From: Smittium culicis
Taxonomy: Eukaryota > Kickxellomycota > Harpellomycetes > Harpellales > Legeriomycetaceae
Direction: 5' to 3'
Assembly (NCBI GenBank): GCA_001970855.1
Contig: LSSN01003656.1
Coordinates: forward strand, 1 to 10,743
DNA: 10,743 nt
Every line of letters starts with the position of its first letter. The stretch's first letter is position 1. Positions 9,635 through 10,743 of the stretch are shown one piece after another. The translations under genes and the position numbers were made by a program. The notes below the pieces were generated by a model, which did not search any database, was not told the origin of the DNA, and worked only from the letters and a program-made list of their open reading frames with translations.

Positions 9635-9666
9635 TATTTGATATTAAGATAGTTTAATATCAAATA
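9635..9666. repeat. Perfect 13-bp stem, 6-base loop hairpin
   Basis: TATTTGATATTAA (9635-9647) is the exact reverse complement of TTAATATCAAATA (9654-9666), with loop GATAGT. It lies about 280 bases after the 14-bp hairpin and has the same loop length, but the arm sequences differ. Its role is unknown. Confidence 0.6.
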
Positions 9667-10263
9667 TAAACGAAAATTGATATATTATTTCAATAAAAAA
9701 TGTTTAGTAGGTATAGAGTTAAATTTTAAACAAAATCGAAATGATAACTAAACTTATTATCAGATACATTGTATGAAGATGATTAAATAAAAGAATGCTA
9801 ATTAAATGAATTTTATATGTGTTTATCTAACTTCGATGCTTATTCTGCGATTAAAGTTCGTTTTTCTTAGGATACGGTTTATTTTTTATTATTTTACTTT
9901 ACTTTGTGATTCAAATGTTTTTAAATCAATTGGATAAGATTATAATGAAAATCAAATATAGTTTGAGATTCTATGAATTGTTTAGCGCTTACCATTGGAG
10001 AGTTAAAATTAAGCTAAAGTTAAAAATAAGCTATGAATTATTTGTTCTTTATTTTTCTCTATTTAAACACAGTTTATTATCAATAATACAGAAAAATTTT
10101 TTTTTTGAAACGCATTAAAGGTACATATAATTTTTATTAAAATAAATTTAAATTATTATCCAGAAAAAAATTCAAGCTCACTCAATATTTAGCTACTGTA
10201 TAATTAAATTCTATTGGAACACATTAAATTAATTTTATATAAAAATTTACTCAATGCCTAGTC

Positions 10264-10278
10264 GTATAAATTTTATAC
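10264..10278. repeat. 15-base odd palindrome GTATAAAtTTTATAC
   Basis: GTATAAA (10264-10270) pairs exactly with TTTATAC (10272-10278) around a single T. It is short and close to chance expectation for this composition. Confidence 0.4.
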
Positions 10279-10466
10279 AAAGCTAATTTAATAGAAAGAG
10301 TTATGTGTGATTACGTCGCTTATATATAGTTAAAATTTTTTATAGTTTATTTTTTTGATTATAATGATTTTTTGATTAGAATAAAACTTATACTGGGTTA
10401 TTTGAGAAAAATTAAAAGCTTTTCTTCCAAGGTCAGTTCTTTTAATCTCATTTTACAACTAATTAT

Positions 10467-10505
10467 AATATGAACAGTATAAAACATCGGAAACCCGTTC
10501 ATATT
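10467..10505. repeat. Inverted repeat AATATGAAC / GTTCATATT
   Basis: The 9-base arms at 10467-10475 and 10497-10505 are exact reverse complements, and one further T-A pair (10466/10506) extends them to 10. The 21-base spacer is relatively G/C-rich for the area (it includes CATCGG and CCC). It could fold as a stem with a large loop. No RNA family is recognised. Confidence 0.45.
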
Positions 10506-10743
10506 AATTTTATCCTATTATAGAGTTTTTTGATGCGTTAAAAATTACATTAAATATAATGAAATAATGATAAATAGACTCTGTGTGTCAATACGACTGG
10601 TATAAAATTATTATTTCAAAGTTATAAATACCCAGTGAGAAAATGACTATATTAATAATATTATAAGTCCAGTATAATTGATAGCTTAGTAAGCTTTTAA
10701 AAAAGATATAAGAATGGGAATGAGAAAATATTTATTAGCGATA

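Larger units (their letters stand above)
1621..10743. other. Long AT-rich, gene-free region
   Basis: About 9.1 kb with no convincing gene on either strand. Four sampled 60-base lines (3001, 5041, 7321, 9181) average about 19% G+C, against about 38% for three lines of the coding part. Stops are frequent in every frame. The longest open frame I accept as a possible candidate is about 67 codons (9915-10118), which is within chance at this composition. No tRNA T-arm pattern, rRNA-like G/C-rich block, transposase motif, long terminal repeat, telomere-type array or regularly spaced repeat was seen. It does hold A and T homopolymers, short TA tracts, several inverted repeats (listed separately) and local strand skew. 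It could be long intergenic DNA, a regional centromere or heterochromatin, or repeats decayed beyond recognition. The sequence alone does not choose between these. Confidence 0.8.

Noticed and set aside
9906..10118. Open frame of 70 codons (67 from the ATG at 9915), product rich in K, L, I, F and Y
   Set aside because: Its first codon is GTG, it keeps the A/T-rich composition of the surrounding DNA, and it shows no domain or motif. By a rough estimate about one frame of this length is expected by chance in the region. It lacks the coding-type composition seen in 1-1359.
1360..10743. Budding-yeast point centromere (CDEI-AT-CDEIII)
   Set aside because: I saw no CDEIII-like TCCGAA core. AT-richness alone does not support a point centromere.
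1360..10743. tRNA, rRNA or CRISPR array
   Set aside because: I saw no G/C-rich cloverleaf-like block, no T-arm pattern and no regularly spaced identical repeats. A covariance search could still reveal a small RNA I missed.

Overview
The window reads as nuclear DNA of an AT-rich eukaryote. There are no bacterial-type gene packing, ribosome binding sites or operons. It holds one protein end whose coding composition is moderate (about 38% G+C over three sampled 60-base lines). That is followed by about 9.4 kb of DNA near 19% G+C (four sampled lines). The protein is Asn/Gln/Ser/Pro/Tyr-rich and uses AAC and AAT for Asn at similar rates. This argues against Plasmodium or Dictyostelium discoideum, which strongly prefer AAT. 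A fungus with AT-rich intergenic DNA is my leading guess, but the lineage cannot be fixed from this sequence.

Layout. From 1 to 1359 (+ strand) lies the 3' end of a long open reading frame. The frame is already open at base 1, so the Met codon at 67 is probably internal and the true start lies upstream of the window. All 452 visible residues are low-complexity and look intrinsically disordered and prion-like. From 1360 to about 1620 is the likely 3' untranslated region, with one AATAAA. From there to the right edge I find no convincing gene, tRNA, rRNA, CRISPR array or transposon. The region contains homopolymer runs, short A/T microsatellites, several hairpins and palindromes, and a strongly T-skewed stretch around 7.3-7.9 kb. 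The most regular hairpins are at 9321-9354 and 9635-9666 (14- and 13-bp perfect stems, 6-base loops). The most G/C-containing palindrome is at 8871-8887. A 10-codon open frame starting at 10714 runs off the right edge and could be a gene start, but it is too short to judge.

No interacting gene set is visible and I found no new multi-gene system. The points most worth following are the partly seen prion-like protein, the identity of the gene-free AT-rich block (long intergenic DNA, centromere or other heterochromatin, or decayed repeats), and the few structured elements inside it.
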